NCBI RefSeq assembly: GCF_035934735.1
Contig: NZ_CP142396.1
Location: 744,001-808,000, forward strand
Source: Sedimentibacter sp. MB31-C6
GTDB taxonomy: Bacteria > Bacillota > Clostridia > Tissierellales > Sedimentibacteraceae
Direction: 5' to 3'
DNA: 64,000 nt
A program made the translations under genes and the position numbers. Within the stretch, counting starts at the first letter, position 1. Each line of letters starts with the position of its first letter. Below are positions 1 through 9,468 of the stretch, piece by piece. The notes beneath the pieces are model-generated. The model had not been told where the DNA came from. It did not search any database and was given only the letters and a program-made list of their open reading frames with translations.

Positions 1-840
1 ACTTCTTGTTCCTAATATAGCATCTTTTCTATCCATATAAAGCATTACTGGTCGATTGAGTTTATATGCTGCAAATGCACATATTGGTTCCAATACAGTA
101 TGCCCTTTCCCTCCAAAAGAACCTCCCATAGCAGCCTTTATAACTCTCACTCTATTAAAAGGAATATTTAATACACTAGCTACATGGTATTGTATTTGAA
201 AAGCTGTTTGGCATGGACTCCAAACAACCAAACTTCCCTGTTCATCTAATTCACTTAGACATATGTGTGGTTCTATTGCAGAATGATGTATTTTCGGCGT
301 TTTCCCTGTATCTCTTATAATAAAATCTGCATCTTTAAATTTTTCTTCATAATTTCCGCAATTTATTTTTTTTGCAAAAGCTAAATTTGTATTTCCATTA
401 ACAGTTGCTGCATTTTGTTTTGCTTGATTTATTCCTATTACACTATCAAGCTCTATATAAGCAATACTTAGTTTAGATATAGCTTTTTGTACAGCTTTTT
501 TGCTTGTTCCTACTACTAATGCTATTCTATCTCCTACAAATCTTGCTTTATTACACAATAAGTACTCATCTTGAAATTCCTTTGCACCAGCATACCATTC
601 ATGTGAATTATATAAAACATGTGGAACATCATCATATGTATATATTGCTTCAATACCTTCAACTTTTATAGCTTCGCTTTTATCAACTTCTATTTCAGCA
701 TGAGGTTTTTTGCTTAAAACTAATTTTGCATAAAGCATGTTATGTCTTTTCATATCACATATAAATTTTGTTTTACCGGTAGCTTTATCATATGAATCTT
801 CCCTAATAACACTTTTACCTACATATTTTAATTGTTCCAT
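1..840 (-). CDS. Xanthine dehydrogenase family molybdopterin-binding subunit (partial, C-terminus outside window)
   Basis: This is the N-terminal 280 residues of the large molybdenum-cofactor subunit of a xanthine oxidase family hydroxylase; the rest lies beyond the left edge. My translation begins MEQLKYVGKSVIREDSYDKA, typical of the family start, and contains GGSFGGK near residue 240, the FGG(K/R) motif of this family. It follows the FAD subunit by 2 bases, so the order 2Fe-2S, FAD, Mo is one operon. Such enzymes hydroxylate purines, nicotinate or related heterocycles. The substrate cannot be read from this fragment. Confidence 0.9.
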   Translation of the reverse strand, partial: MEQLKYVGKSVIREDSYDKATGKTKFICDMKRHNMLYAKLVLSKKPHAEIEVDKSEAIKVEGIEAIYTYDDVPHVLYNSHEWYAGAKEFQDEYLLCNKARFVGDRIALVVGTSKKAVQKAISKLSIAYIELDSVIGINQAKQNAATVNGNTNLAFAKKINCGNYEEKFKDADFIIRDTGKTPKIHHSAIEPHICLSELDEQGSLVVWSPCQTAFQIQYHVASVLNIPFNRVRVIKAAMGGSFGGKGHTVLEPICAFAAYKLNRPVMLYMDRKDAILGTRS

Positions 841-842
841 AT

Positions 843-1688
843 TTATCTCCTTAATTTATTCAATATATCCTCTATTAATCCTTCTGCTGCTATCTTTTTA
901 TAATGTTTTGAACTTCTATTTGGTATAGCATTCTCTATTTGCATATAAACTGCTTCATGTAAATCTTCATGATTAATATTTTTAATATTTTTATATAATA
1001 ATTTTTCCTCAATGAGTTTTGCTTTAATCGGTTTAGGTCCTACAGCCCCAAGATATATATTTGCTTTATATATGATTAAGTCTTCACTGATATTAATTTT
1101 AGCGCAACAATTAATTTTTGATATAGTAACTGCCTTCCTTGACCCAACTTTTGAAAAGGCAGATTTAGAAGAGGATTTTTTTATTATTATTTTAGTTATT
1201 ACTTCATCGGAATCTAAATTGTTCTTTTCTAATCCCTCGACTACGTTTTCAATTTTATCAATTCTTCTTTTACCAGTAGAATTAATTATTTCAATGTTTG
1301 CATCGTAAGAAAACAGCACAGGTAAAGTATCTCCACTTTGCGATGCATTCGCAACGTTTCCTCCTATTGTAGCTCTATTTCTTATTTGTTGAGAACCTAA
1401 GTTATAAGCAGAATCAACTAGCGCAGGTATATATTTATTAATTAAAAGGCTATTTTCCAATTGTGTCATTGTTACACAGGACCCTATTGTTATCTCATTC
1501 TCTGTTTCATTTATTTTTTTAAATTCCTCTAATTTTGTTATATCAATTATGTTATAATCGTAAATTTCTTTTTTATTAAAGTGAATGATTAAATCAGTCC
1601 CCCCACTAATTACAAATGTATTGTTATCTTTTTGCTTTAAAGCTTCACATAATTCTTCAATTGTTTTTGGAGATACAAAGTTTTTCAT
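843..1688 (-). CDS. FAD-binding subunit of xanthine dehydrogenase family enzyme
   Basis: A 281-residue CO dehydrogenase/xanthine dehydrogenase medium (FAD) subunit. It passes electrons between the 2Fe-2S subunit and the external acceptor. Family marks are visible: FVISGGTDL near residue 30 and IRNRATIGGNVANASQSGD near residue 105, the conserved FAD-contacting stretches, and the expected length. It lies 3 bases after the 2Fe-2S gene and 2 bases before the molybdenum subunit. The start follows AGAGGTG at good spacing. Substrate specificity is unknown. Confidence 0.93.
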   Translation of the reverse strand: MKNFVSPKTIEELCEALKQKDNNTFVISGGTDLIIHFNKKEIYDYNIIDITKLEEFKKINETENEITIGSCVTMTQLENSLLINKYIPALVDSAYNLGSQQIRNRATIGGNVANASQSGDTLPVLFSYDANIEIINSTGKRRIDKIENVVEGLEKNNLDSDEVITKIIIKKSSSKSAFSKVGSRKAVTISKINCCAKINISEDLIIYKANIYLGAVGPKPIKAKLIEEKLLYKNIKNINHEDLHEAVYMQIENAIPNRSSKHYKKIAAEGLIEDILNKLRR

Positions 1689-1691
1689 ATG

Positions 1692-2153
1692 CTACACCTC
1701 TTTTACAGTAATGTCTTTTACTGCTTTCACAATTTTGTTATATCCTGTACACCTACAAAGATTTCCTTCAATAGCTCTTTTAATTTCATCTTCTGTAGGA
1801 TTAGGATTTTTTAATAAAAGAGCTTTACATGATAAAATCATACCTGGAGTACAAAAACCGCATTGGATAGCTCCATTTTCTATAAATGATTTTTGTATTA
1901 CATCAAGTTCACCACTTTGTTCTAAACCCTCTATTGTTATAATTTCACATCCATCCACTTGCCCAGCAAGTATTGTGCAAGAAGTTACGGCTTCTTCATT
2001 TAGTATTATAGTGCATGCTCCACATTCTCCTTCAGAGCACCCCTCTTTTACTCCCGTCAAATTTAAATCTTCTCTCAAAAAATCTATTAATCTCTTTGTT
2101 GGATCTATATTTATTTTCACATTTTTATAGTTTACTTTTAATTTTAATTCCAT
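1692..2153 (-). CDS. 2Fe-2S iron-sulfur subunit of xanthine dehydrogenase family enzyme
   Basis: A 153-residue small subunit carrying two [2Fe-2S] clusters. The N-terminal plant-type site shows GCSEGECGACT, and the C-terminal site shows CGFCTPGM followed by CRCTGY. An in-frame ATG lies 30 codons upstream, but those codons cross the promoter and terminator region. The ATG at 2153 has a proper ribosome site (CTGGAGGAATC) and gives the normal family length. It is the first gene of the molybdoenzyme operon. Confidence 0.93.
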   Translation of the reverse strand: MELKLKVNYKNVKINIDPTKRLIDFLREDLNLTGVKEGCSEGECGACTIILNEEAVTSCTILAGQVDGCEIITIEGLEQSGELDVIQKSFIENGAIQCGFCTPGMILSCKALLLKNPNPTEDEIKRAIEGNLCRCTGYNKIVKAVKDITVKEV

Positions 2154-2175
2154 GATTCCTCCAGTACACTTAATA

Positions 2176-2204
2176 TTAATAATACGATATACCTTTTGAG
2201 TCAA
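2176..2204 (-). promoter_or_regulatory. Candidate sigma-A promoter of the molybdoenzyme operon
   Basis: On the minus strand TTGACT is followed by 17 bases and TATTAA, ending about 23 bases before the 2Fe-2S start codon. The -35 box overlaps the end of the T-run of the preceding terminator. The -10 match is only fair. Confidence 0.4.
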
Positions 2205-2235
2205 AAAAAAGTCAAAATATAATTTTGACTTTTTT
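2203..2235 (-). terminator. Intrinsic terminator after the SARP/AAA regulator gene
   Basis: A 13-bp perfect stem (AAAAAGTCAAAAT and its complement, 3-base loop) is followed on the minus strand by a run of eight T. It separates the regulator gene from the molybdoenzyme operon. The stem is AT-rich but near symmetrical, so it may act in both directions. Confidence 0.75.
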
Positions 2236-2327
2236 ATTATCATTAAAAAACATTAAAAAGATGAGATTTTTTAAAATATGCCTTCAGAATCATAACAATA
2301 AAGATAATACAAATCGAAAGATTACTT

Positions 2328-5216
2328 TTAAATACTTTCAAGAAACTCCTCAGCTTTCGTATTTATATCATTATTATGATATTTATCACAAAATAACATC
2401 GCCCCTTTTATGTAATTTTTTGACTTTTCTTTCATACCCTTTTTATTATAAATTAATGCTAGTAAATAATAAACTTCAGCTCTTCCCCAAGCAAATATAG
2501 TTTTATTGTATGCTTTTAATGATTTTAATAAATAAAATTGTGCTTCATCATAAACTTCAATCATATACTTTGAATAACCTATTTTAGAAAAAATAACTGC
2601 AATTGCAGGAAAATCCTTATCTTCATTACAAAATTCAAAAGCTTTATTATAATATTTGATTGCTTCGATATAATCATTCTGCATTCTCTTACTTTCGCCT
2701 ATATAAAAATATGATGCTGCAATATTTAATATATATTTGTCTTTATCCTGTAAAGATTGAAATATTTCAATAGCTTTAAATATATATTCTTCACCTTTTT
2801 CATAATTATGTTTGAGTATATTGTAATATCCTTTATATCTTAATACTATAGAATTCTTTCTTATATCATTTAACAGTTGAGATAATTTTTCAGCTTCCTT
2901 AATATAATCTTTCATATATAGTAAATTATTAGTATTAATAGCATATTGTATAAGTAATATGTAACCTTCATAAGAATAAATATAATGTCCTGTTTTAGAA
3001 GATAAATCAATCATTTTATTTATTGCATCCAACCCCTTAACTGGATTCCCTATATCTTTATGAAATCTTCCATATAAATGTAAATATATAATTTGCAGTA
3101 AATATATTTCATCTTTTTTCTCAAATTCTAGTTCATCATAAATATCCTTTAGTTTTACAAACTTTTCTTCTAACAATTTCTCATCAGTATAATATTCAAA
3201 TACCCCTGAATATCTTTTATCTTCTAATATAGGAAATATTTCATGACTCACATCAAAAATCACCTGCATATTTATAACTTCGTATTTAAAGACCTTATAT
3301 TTATTATCAGATCTGCCAAAATGATAAATAAGATTTGGATAATAAATTCTATCAATATTAGTATTATTAAGTTTTAATTCATAATACTTACCTATCATTT
3401 CATGTAATACTATACGTTTAGATTTAGATACTGTATTATATACATATTCTCTTATTTTTTGATGTGTAAACATTAACCCGCACTTTGAACTAGAACATTT
3501 CATTTCTTTTAATATATTCTTAGTTATAAGTTCTTCTATTAATTCAATAAGTTCTAATTTTTCAATATTAGTAATTTTTGATAACATTTTTACATCAAAG
3601 ACCTCATAAAACATGGAACAAATTCCTAATAATTTTCTTCCATTTGAACTAAGCTTTACAATTCTTCCGCTTATTAAAGTTGCCATTTTATCGGTTATAC
3701 TGCTAATATTCACACCTTGTTTAAGACTGTTTACCATTTCTGTTATAAATAAAGGATTTCCTTCGCTTTCTTTAAATATAATATGGCTGAATTCAGTATA
3801 TTCAGGCATAATCGTCTTAACTAGATTTTTAGTTTCTATATTATTAAATCTGCTTAATTCTATATTATTGATGTAATTCTGTGGGCACAAACTAAAATAA
3901 AATTTTTCAATAAATTCGCTATATTCATCTCTGCAAGAAGCCATAATCATAGTATTATATCTATTTGAAAATATAACTTTACATAATAAATCTAAACTAT
4001 TTTTATCCGCCCAATTCAAATCATCTATTACAAATACAATTTTTTGAACTTTACTTATTAATAAAAATAATTTACCTATGTAATTTTCAATAAAATAACT
4101 GTTACCTATATCCCTGTTATAATGTTCAAAATTATCCATATCTATGTTTAAAGTAGGAAAAGTTTTACTAATAGTTTTTATTAAATCAATTGGTATACTT
4201 ATTTTCTTCTCTTTTATTATGTACGATATTTTTTCGAAAATTTCATCCCATAATTTAAACATAAATTGAGATTCTGCCTCATAACATGTTATTCTTATTA
4301 TTATTAATTCTCTTTCGAAATTTTCTATAACTTTATCAAGTAACCTTGTTTTTCCGATACCTGCTTCACCAAAAATTATATAAGATTTGAATGCTTTATT
4401 ACTAATAAAGTTTACAATGTTACCATTTAATAATTCTAATTCCTTTTCTCGTCCATAATACGCTAATTCATTTGTAGTGTTTGTAGAAATTTGCCCTTTA
4501 GAAATGTCTTCAAACATTTTCCTTGTTTCTATTGAAGGTTCTATAGACAAATTTTCTCTTAACACATTTTCTAATTTCTTATATACCTTAATAGAATCGC
4601 TTAATTTTTTTTGACTTTTATAAATGGTAATAAGATTTCTATACATTTTTTCATCAAATTCATCTAATTCAATATATTTTTTACAACATATTTCAGCCAA
4701 ATCATATTCTTTTTCATTCATTAAAAAAGTAATTATTTCATTGAACTTTTCTAAATATAAATTTCTATATTTACTTCTCTGTAATTTTAGCCATTCGTCT
4801 AACTCTACAGTTAATTTATTGTCAATACCTTCTAAAAAATCCCCAACATATATATCAATAAAATTATTTATTTGATATTCACTTAAATTTTTTTGTACAT
4901 CTAAATTATATATTAAATCAGTATCTGTAATAATTTTACAGTTACAGTCAATTTCTAGCAAAAATCTTTTTGGTGACAATATAAATTCTTCATATAGATT
5001 TTTTCTTATTATATAAACTGCATTACGCAAACTTTTCTTCGCAACTTTATCATTCACATTTCCCCATAACAATGAACATAATTTATCTCTTGTTATGCTT
5101 TTATCATGAGCTAATATATAAACTATATTTTCTGCTTTTGCATAAGGAAGATGTATGATTTCGTTATTCAATTTTATATGTGGAATACCAAAATACTTAA
5201 TTTCCAACTTATTCAT
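2328..5216 (-). CDS. Large SARP-type transcriptional regulator: winged helix, BTAD, AAA ATPase, TPR
   Basis: A 962-residue cytoplasmic regulator. Residues 1-100 resemble an OmpR-type winged helix as found in SARP proteins, and 100-250 the all-helical BTAD domain. An ATPase module has Walker A FGEAGIGKT near residue 280 and Walker B FVIDDLNWAD near 392. The C-terminal 350 residues contain TPR-like helices (for example YFYIGESKRMQNDYIEAIKY). The architecture resembles MalT/AfsR-like STAND ATPases that gate DNA binding by ligand or protein sensing. The start follows AGGGGACAATTTT. It sits between two Mo/W-enzyme operons, so control of one of them is a reasonable but untested inference. Confidence 0.85.
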   Translation of the reverse strand: MNKLEIKYFGIPHIKLNNEIIHLPYAKAENIVYILAHDKSITRDKLCSLLWGNVNDKVAKKSLRNAVYIIRKNLYEEFILSPKRFLLEIDCNCKIITDTDLIYNLDVQKNLSEYQINNFIDIYVGDFLEGIDNKLTVELDEWLKLQRSKYRNLYLEKFNEIITFLMNEKEYDLAEICCKKYIELDEFDEKMYRNLITIYKSQKKLSDSIKVYKKLENVLRENLSIEPSIETRKMFEDISKGQISTNTTNELAYYGREKELELLNGNIVNFISNKAFKSYIIFGEAGIGKTRLLDKVIENFERELIIIRITCYEAESQFMFKLWDEIFEKISYIIKEKKISIPIDLIKTISKTFPTLNIDMDNFEHYNRDIGNSYFIENYIGKLFLLISKVQKIVFVIDDLNWADKNSLDLLCKVIFSNRYNTMIMASCRDEYSEFIEKFYFSLCPQNYINNIELSRFNNIETKNLVKTIMPEYTEFSHIIFKESEGNPLFITEMVNSLKQGVNISSITDKMATLISGRIVKLSSNGRKLLGICSMFYEVFDVKMLSKITNIEKLELIELIEELITKNILKEMKCSSSKCGLMFTHQKIREYVYNTVSKSKRIVLHEMIGKYYELKLNNTNIDRIYYPNLIYHFGRSDNKYKVFKYEVINMQVIFDVSHEIFPILEDKRYSGVFEYYTDEKLLEEKFVKLKDIYDELEFEKKDEIYLLQIIYLHLYGRFHKDIGNPVKGLDAINKMIDLSSKTGHYIYSYEGYILLIQYAINTNNLLYMKDYIKEAEKLSQLLNDIRKNSIVLRYKGYYNILKHNYEKGEEYIFKAIEIFQSLQDKDKYILNIAASYFYIGESKRMQNDYIEAIKYYNKAFEFCNEDKDFPAIAVIFSKIGYSKYMIEVYDEAQFYLLKSLKAYNKTIFAWGRAEVYYLLALIYNKKGMKEKSKNYIKGAMLFCDKYHNNDINTKAEEFLESI

Positions 5217-5353
5217 AAAATTGTCCCCTTTGAAGAAAAAAATTAGTAATTGTTAATAAGTTTTCTAAGCATTATATCATAATATACGTTTTCATTCTAC
5301 ACTTCTTTTAGATAAATATAGAAAAATCCTTTATTTATATAATTAAGACATAT

Positions 5354-5396
5354 AAAAAGACGATACATTTTATGTGCATTTATAAACTATATCGCC
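5354..5396 (-). terminator. Terminator of the ferredoxin-AOR-MoaD operon
   Basis: On the minus strand GGCGATA pairs with TATCGTC (one G-U pair) across a 24-base loop and is followed by TTTTT. It lies 30 bases past the MoaD-like stop codon. The large loop lowers confidence. Confidence 0.55.
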
Positions 5397-5428
5397 CTTT
5401 TTAAATCAATTCTACATTATCAATTACC

Positions 5429-5635
5429 TTATCCACCGGCTAGTAGATGGATCATTTTGATATCATCTCCATCATTTACTATAGTGGTAGCGTAATCTTC
5501 TTTTTCAATGTGTTTACCATTCACTTTAACTATTATTTTAGGGAAGATAAATTTTTTCCTTTTCATAATTTCTTCTATAGTTAAACCTTCTTCCCATGGG
5601 AAGTCTCTATTGTTTAGTTTGATTATATTAATCAC
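5429..5635 (-). CDS. MoaD/ThiS-like small protein of the AOR operon (start uncertain)
   Basis: A small beta-grasp protein ending in the double glycine LLAGG that is adenylated or thiocarboxylated in MoaD/ThiS proteins. These accompany tungsten AOR genes and are thought to serve pterin-cofactor synthesis. The conserved part begins IIKLNNRDFPWEEGLTIEE. An in-frame ATG at 5704 would add about 25 residues encoded by a dispersed palindromic repeat; that ATG does have GGGGG seven bases upstream. GTG at 5635 is given here. ATA at 5626, eight bases after AGGGG, fits the position where homologues begin with Met. The true start is unresolved. Confidence 0.75.
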   Translation of the reverse strand: MINIIKLNNRDFPWEEGLTIEEIMKRKKFIFPKIIVKVNGKHIEKEDYATTIVNDGDDIKMIHLLAGG

Positions 5636-5657
5636 CCCTAGTATTAGGTATGTCTTT

Positions 5658-5721
5658 CGGGTCGCATGCAATGCGACCCCTACATATGAATCACAGTTTG
5701 CCATATGCGCGCCCCCTACAT
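5658..5721. repeat. Dispersed palindromic repeat, one full and one half copy
   Basis: A palindrome (GGGTCGCATGCAATGCGACC followed by CCTAC on the plus strand) is followed after about 16 bases by a half copy ending GCGCCCCCTACA. It lies between the AOR stop and the conserved part of the MoaD-like gene. It is a G/C variant of the repeat family seen elsewhere in the window. Confidence 0.8.
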
Positions 5722-5722
5722 T

Positions 5723-7879
5723 TTATTGTAGGTCTTTTATTACTTCAATCAGTTCTGGCATGTCGATCCCTAATTCTTTTAAATGTTCTATCTTAGGCAC
5801 AGCATTTGAATTCCAGCCTCTTCTTTTATAAACTGCATCTTGTAATTTTTCATATTGACTTTCTCTATGTTTTCTCAATACAGCCATCTTTTCTTCAGTA
5901 GTTTTACCTTCTGTATTATAATTCAATAATTCTTTTAACTGATTATCATATCTTTCCTGTCTTGATTCATATTCTTCTTTTGTAACAGGCCCCATTGAAC
6001 GATATGGAACCTTATCGTTTACTCTTAAACCTTTACCCATTCTAATATTAAATATTTTCTGGAAGTTATAAACTCTTTCGGATTCTTTAATCATATCATT
6101 TACTCCAATAGTTCTACCTGTAACACCTTTTACAACATCTAAATAATTTTGAACATGTTCTGGAATTTTTGCAGGTTCTGAAGTATATTTATTATCTGCT
6201 GGAACAATGTCATTCCAAGGTAGTTTACAGAAGCCATATAAACCAAACCATGTTCTAAACATTGGATAATAATAGAGGGCTTCAGCCTTATCTTCAAATG
6301 TTGGTATTTGATTATTTACCATATCCATAAATATTAACCATGCTTCATCATGTTGTGGTCCCTTGTTTGTAAGACCAAAACCGCCTTGTTGTGCTAATGA
6401 TTCCTTACAACCATATTCTGAATATTCTAATCCTTTTTGCTCCATTCCTATATCAAACAAGAAATTTGAATCAGCTCCATATTTTTCTGCAAAAATCTTT
6501 TTCATTCTATGAATACCTTGACCTACTATAGTTCCAAAACCTTCACCTTTAGACATTTGGTGTAGCAACTCTAATGAAGCTTCTGAATTCCCAAAATTAA
6601 GTTCTAACCCACCTGTTATTTCGTTATTAATTAATCCTCTTTCATAACATTCCATAACAAATGCTGTTGATGTACCAAAGGAAATTGTATCTATACCATA
6701 TGTATCACAATAGAAATTTATTTCTAAAACAGCTTTTGGATCAAATATACCACAATTAGAACCTACGCCTGCAATTGTTTCATATTCTGGTCCATCTACA
6801 GTAACTTTTTGTCCCTTATATGGTCCAGTCTTTAATTCAAAGTTATCTGCAGTCTTGGCACAAGCCATTGAACAACCATACCAACAACCATCCTCTAAAC
6901 CTTGAGTTAAATAACAATTAATAAAAGTATTTGGACCAATCTTATTAGCATCTTGATGCCCACCGTATTGATAATTCATAACTGGTAACAAATCATATTC
7001 ACTCATTATTTCAACAGAATATGCAGTTCCTATTTTTCTCATTTGATTTTGTGTATCATCTAAGTTACTTACTTCCTTGTGCATCTTTATTCCTGCTTTA
7101 TTTATTATAGATCTATCTACAGGATTATTTGAATCACCCTTTACATTACTATATTTAACTATTAATGCCTTAATTTTTTTATCTCTAAATATTGTTCCTA
7201 ACCCACCTCTGCCTGCTTGTTTAAATCTAGCAACTTTTCTTCTTAAATCATAAAATGAAAAGTTTAATACACCCATTTTTGTATGTTCAGATCCTGTTCC
7301 TGCTGATACAACAGATATATTTCTTTTATCAGCTTCTGATTCTGCATACATTTCTGTCAATTGTTCTCCTATTACATGAGAATCAATTGCCTCTAATGGA
7401 GCTTCTTCAATTCTTACTATTCCCTTATCTCCATCAATAAATACTATTATGTCTTTATCTGCTTTACCTTGAATTTCTAAAGCATCCCATCCTGAAAATT
7501 TCAACAAAGGTCCAAAATATCCTCCAACATTACTATCAATTGGAATATCAGTCATAGGTGAAATACTACAAACTAATGATTTCCCAGAACCAGGGTATTG
7601 AGTTATGCCACATGCTGGGCCTCCTGATATTATGATTTCGTTTTCAGGGTCATTCCATTTTGTCGCTGATGTAGTAGCCTTCCACAAATACCATAGTCCA
7701 AATCCTTTACCACCTATAAACTTGTCCTTAACTTCTTGAGGAATTTCTTTTGACTCTATTTTATTATCCGAAACGTTAACATAAAGAGTTCTATAAGTAT
7801 AGCCTTTATCTACCTTTTTTACATCATATTTATATTCTTTTAAAAGCTTTCTTCCTTCTTTTAATTTATCAATATCCAT
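5723..7879 (-). CDS. Tungsten-type aldehyde:ferredoxin oxidoreductase
   Basis: A 718-residue AOR family enzyme that oxidises aldehydes to carboxylates with ferredoxin, or runs in reverse, in the cytoplasm. The N-terminus has the family signature GGKGFGLWYLW near residue 55. Cluster cysteines appear as CWYGCSMAC near residue 330, with a further one in GLYGFCKLPW near 550. The tungsten-bis-pterin domain spans most of the chain. It follows a polyferredoxin gene by 17 bases and precedes a MoaD-like gene, a common AOR operon layout. The natural aldehyde is not evident; amino-acid-derived aldehydes are a fair guess for an amino-acid-fermenting anaerobe. Confidence 0.93.
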   Translation of the reverse strand: MDIDKLKEGRKLLKEYKYDVKKVDKGYTYRTLYVNVSDNKIESKEIPQEVKDKFIGGKGFGLWYLWKATTSATKWNDPENEIIISGGPACGITQYPGSGKSLVCSISPMTDIPIDSNVGGYFGPLLKFSGWDALEIQGKADKDIIVFIDGDKGIVRIEEAPLEAIDSHVIGEQLTEMYAESEADKRNISVVSAGTGSEHTKMGVLNFSFYDLRRKVARFKQAGRGGLGTIFRDKKIKALIVKYSNVKGDSNNPVDRSIINKAGIKMHKEVSNLDDTQNQMRKIGTAYSVEIMSEYDLLPVMNYQYGGHQDANKIGPNTFINCYLTQGLEDGCWYGCSMACAKTADNFELKTGPYKGQKVTVDGPEYETIAGVGSNCGIFDPKAVLEINFYCDTYGIDTISFGTSTAFVMECYERGLINNEITGGLELNFGNSEASLELLHQMSKGEGFGTIVGQGIHRMKKIFAEKYGADSNFLFDIGMEQKGLEYSEYGCKESLAQQGGFGLTNKGPQHDEAWLIFMDMVNNQIPTFEDKAEALYYYPMFRTWFGLYGFCKLPWNDIVPADNKYTSEPAKIPEHVQNYLDVVKGVTGRTIGVNDMIKESERVYNFQKIFNIRMGKGLRVNDKVPYRSMGPVTKEEYESRQERYDNQLKELLNYNTEGKTTEEKMAVLRKHRESQYEKLQDAVYKRRGWNSNAVPKIEHLKELGIDMPELIEVIKDLQ

Positions 7880-7896
7880 ATTTTTTCCCCTTTCAA

Positions 7897-8295
7897 TTAA
7901 TAATTTAATGTTGCTTCTTTTTCAGTTATATAAATAGCTCCTGTAGGACATTCTTTTGCACATAATCCACATGCAATACATTTGAAAGGTTCAATATATT
8001 CATCATGTTGTCTCATTGCTTCTTCTGGGCAAAAACCCACACACATAAAGCAACCCACACATACTTTTTTATTAATTCTTACTATTCCGAGCTTGTCTCT
8101 AGTTATTGCTTGAACAGGGCAATGTTCAATACATATACCACATTGATTGCATACATTAATATTTGAATTCACATCCTTGCTTATTTGTATGCATGATTTA
8201 GACTTGTTGTTTTCCTTAAAATATGTTTTAGAACAAATTTCCTCACATAAACCACATTGAATACATTTGCTTTCGTCCTTTGCCAAATACTTCAC
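7897..8295 (-). CDS. Polyferredoxin, four 4Fe-4S motifs, likely AOR partner
   Basis: A 132-residue iron-sulfur protein with four CxxCxxCxxxC motifs: CIQCGLCEEIC, CNQCGICIEHC, CVGCFMCVGFC and CIACGLCAKEC. It could therefore hold four [4Fe-4S] clusters. It starts with GTG six bases after AGGAGG and is the first gene of the AOR operon. It most likely carries electrons to or from the oxidoreductase (inference from gene order). Confidence 0.9.
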   Translation of the reverse strand: MKYLAKDESKCIQCGLCEEICSKTYFKENNKSKSCIQISKDVNSNINVCNQCGICIEHCPVQAITRDKLGIVRINKKVCVGCFMCVGFCPEEAMRQHDEYIEPFKCIACGLCAKECPTGAIYITEKEATLNY

Positions 8296-8475
8296 AATAA
8301 ACCTCCTATTATATTAATTTTACTATCAAATAAATATCTTATAACAAATATATTTACTTAACTATTAGAAAATGAATAAATAATTTATATATAATTATAA
8401 ATCATTTTACATTAAAAAACAATATCAGTTAGTTGTTTAAGTTGTTTAAATTCTTACTTTAAGTCATAACTAAAA

Positions 8476-8516
8476 TAAAAAAGTTTAAAACTTAAGATTT
8501 TAAGTTTTAAACTTCT
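8476..8516 (-). terminator. Terminator of hslO
   Basis: AAGTTTAAAACTTAA pairs with its exact complement across a 4-base loop. The minus strand then continues TTTTTATTTT. It lies 23 bases past the hslO stop. The rest of 8296-8538 is AT-rich and holds the upstream region of the polyferredoxin operon; I see nothing else in it. Confidence 0.75.
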
Positions 8517-8538
8517 TTATTTTTTATATTAAGAAAAG

Positions 8539-9417
8539 CTAATAAAGATTTGTATATATATTTTTCAGATTATCACCTTCAAATAAATATTTTTTATTGC
8601 AAAAGTGACATACTGTTTCTATTTTTTCATCTTCTTCAATTATATTTTTAAGTTCTTCCTTGCCTAACGATATTAATGCTCTTTCCATTCTATCTTCAGA
8701 ACAGTCACAGTTAAATTTCACTGGAATTTTCTCTGTAATTTCTAGGTCAAAATCAAGAAAAAGTTCCTTCGCAATTTCTTCTACATCTTTATCATTATCG
8801 AAGTAATCAGATACTGACTTAAGATTATTTAGCAGATTTTCAAGTTTACTAAGATCCTCTTCTTCTATAAATGGAAGTGGTTGAACTATAAATCCTCCAG
8901 AAGATTTAATACTATAATCTCTATCTACTAATACACCTAGTGCTACTGCTGAATTCTGTTGCTCCGATAAAGAATAATACATAGCAATATCGTCGCCAAT
9001 TTCACCTGTAACAATATCTGTACTCCCAACATAAGGATCCTTCAATCCTATATCCATAATAACAGTAACCTTCCCATTTATACCGACGGCTTTACCAACA
9101 TTAAGTTTTCCATTTTCCTTTAACTCTAAATTTACATTAGGATTATCTGCATATCCTTTTACATTCCCTTGATTGTCAGCTACAACCATTATATTGCCAA
9201 TTGGTCCACCACCATTAATGTTTACTGTTAATTTATCTTTTTCATCTTTCATCATATATCCCATCATAAGACCTGCAGTTAAAGTTCTACCTAATGCAGC
9301 AGATGCTGTTGGAGTTGTATTATGAAATTTTCTAGCTGTTTCTACTGTTTCAGTTGACCTAACCATAAACATTCTAAATGTTTTTTTCTTATCTATTGCT
9401 CTTATCATATATTCCAT
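8539..9417 (-). CDS. hslO: Redox-regulated chaperone Hsp33
   Basis: A 292-residue Hsp33 homologue, a cytoplasmic holdase switched on by oxidative unfolding. The C-terminal zinc site is intact: CDC near residue 237 and CHFC near residue 268. The N-terminal domain has TPTASAALGRTLTAGLMMG and the glycine-rich NINGGGPIG segment of the family. Length is normal. It has its own terminator and appears monocistronic or the last gene of its unit. Confidence 0.95.
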   Translation of the reverse strand: MEYMIRAIDKKKTFRMFMVRSTETVETARKFHNTTPTASAALGRTLTAGLMMGYMMKDEKDKLTVNINGGGPIGNIMVVADNQGNVKGYADNPNVNLELKENGKLNVGKAVGINGKVTVIMDIGLKDPYVGSTDIVTGEIGDDIAMYYSLSEQQNSAVALGVLVDRDYSIKSSGGFIVQPLPFIEEEDLSKLENLLNNLKSVSDYFDNDKDVEEIAKELFLDFDLEITEKIPVKFNCDCSEDRMERALISLGKEELKNIIEEDEKIETVCHFCNKKYLFEGDNLKNIYTNLY

Positions 9418-9468
9418 TTCTATAAACCCTTTCCATTGTTTTAGTACGCTATTGACTTGTGCACCTGC

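Noticed and set aside
1585-2130. 181-codon plus-strand frame
   Set aside because: Shadow of the FAD and 2Fe-2S subunit genes, which have clear family motifs on the other strand.
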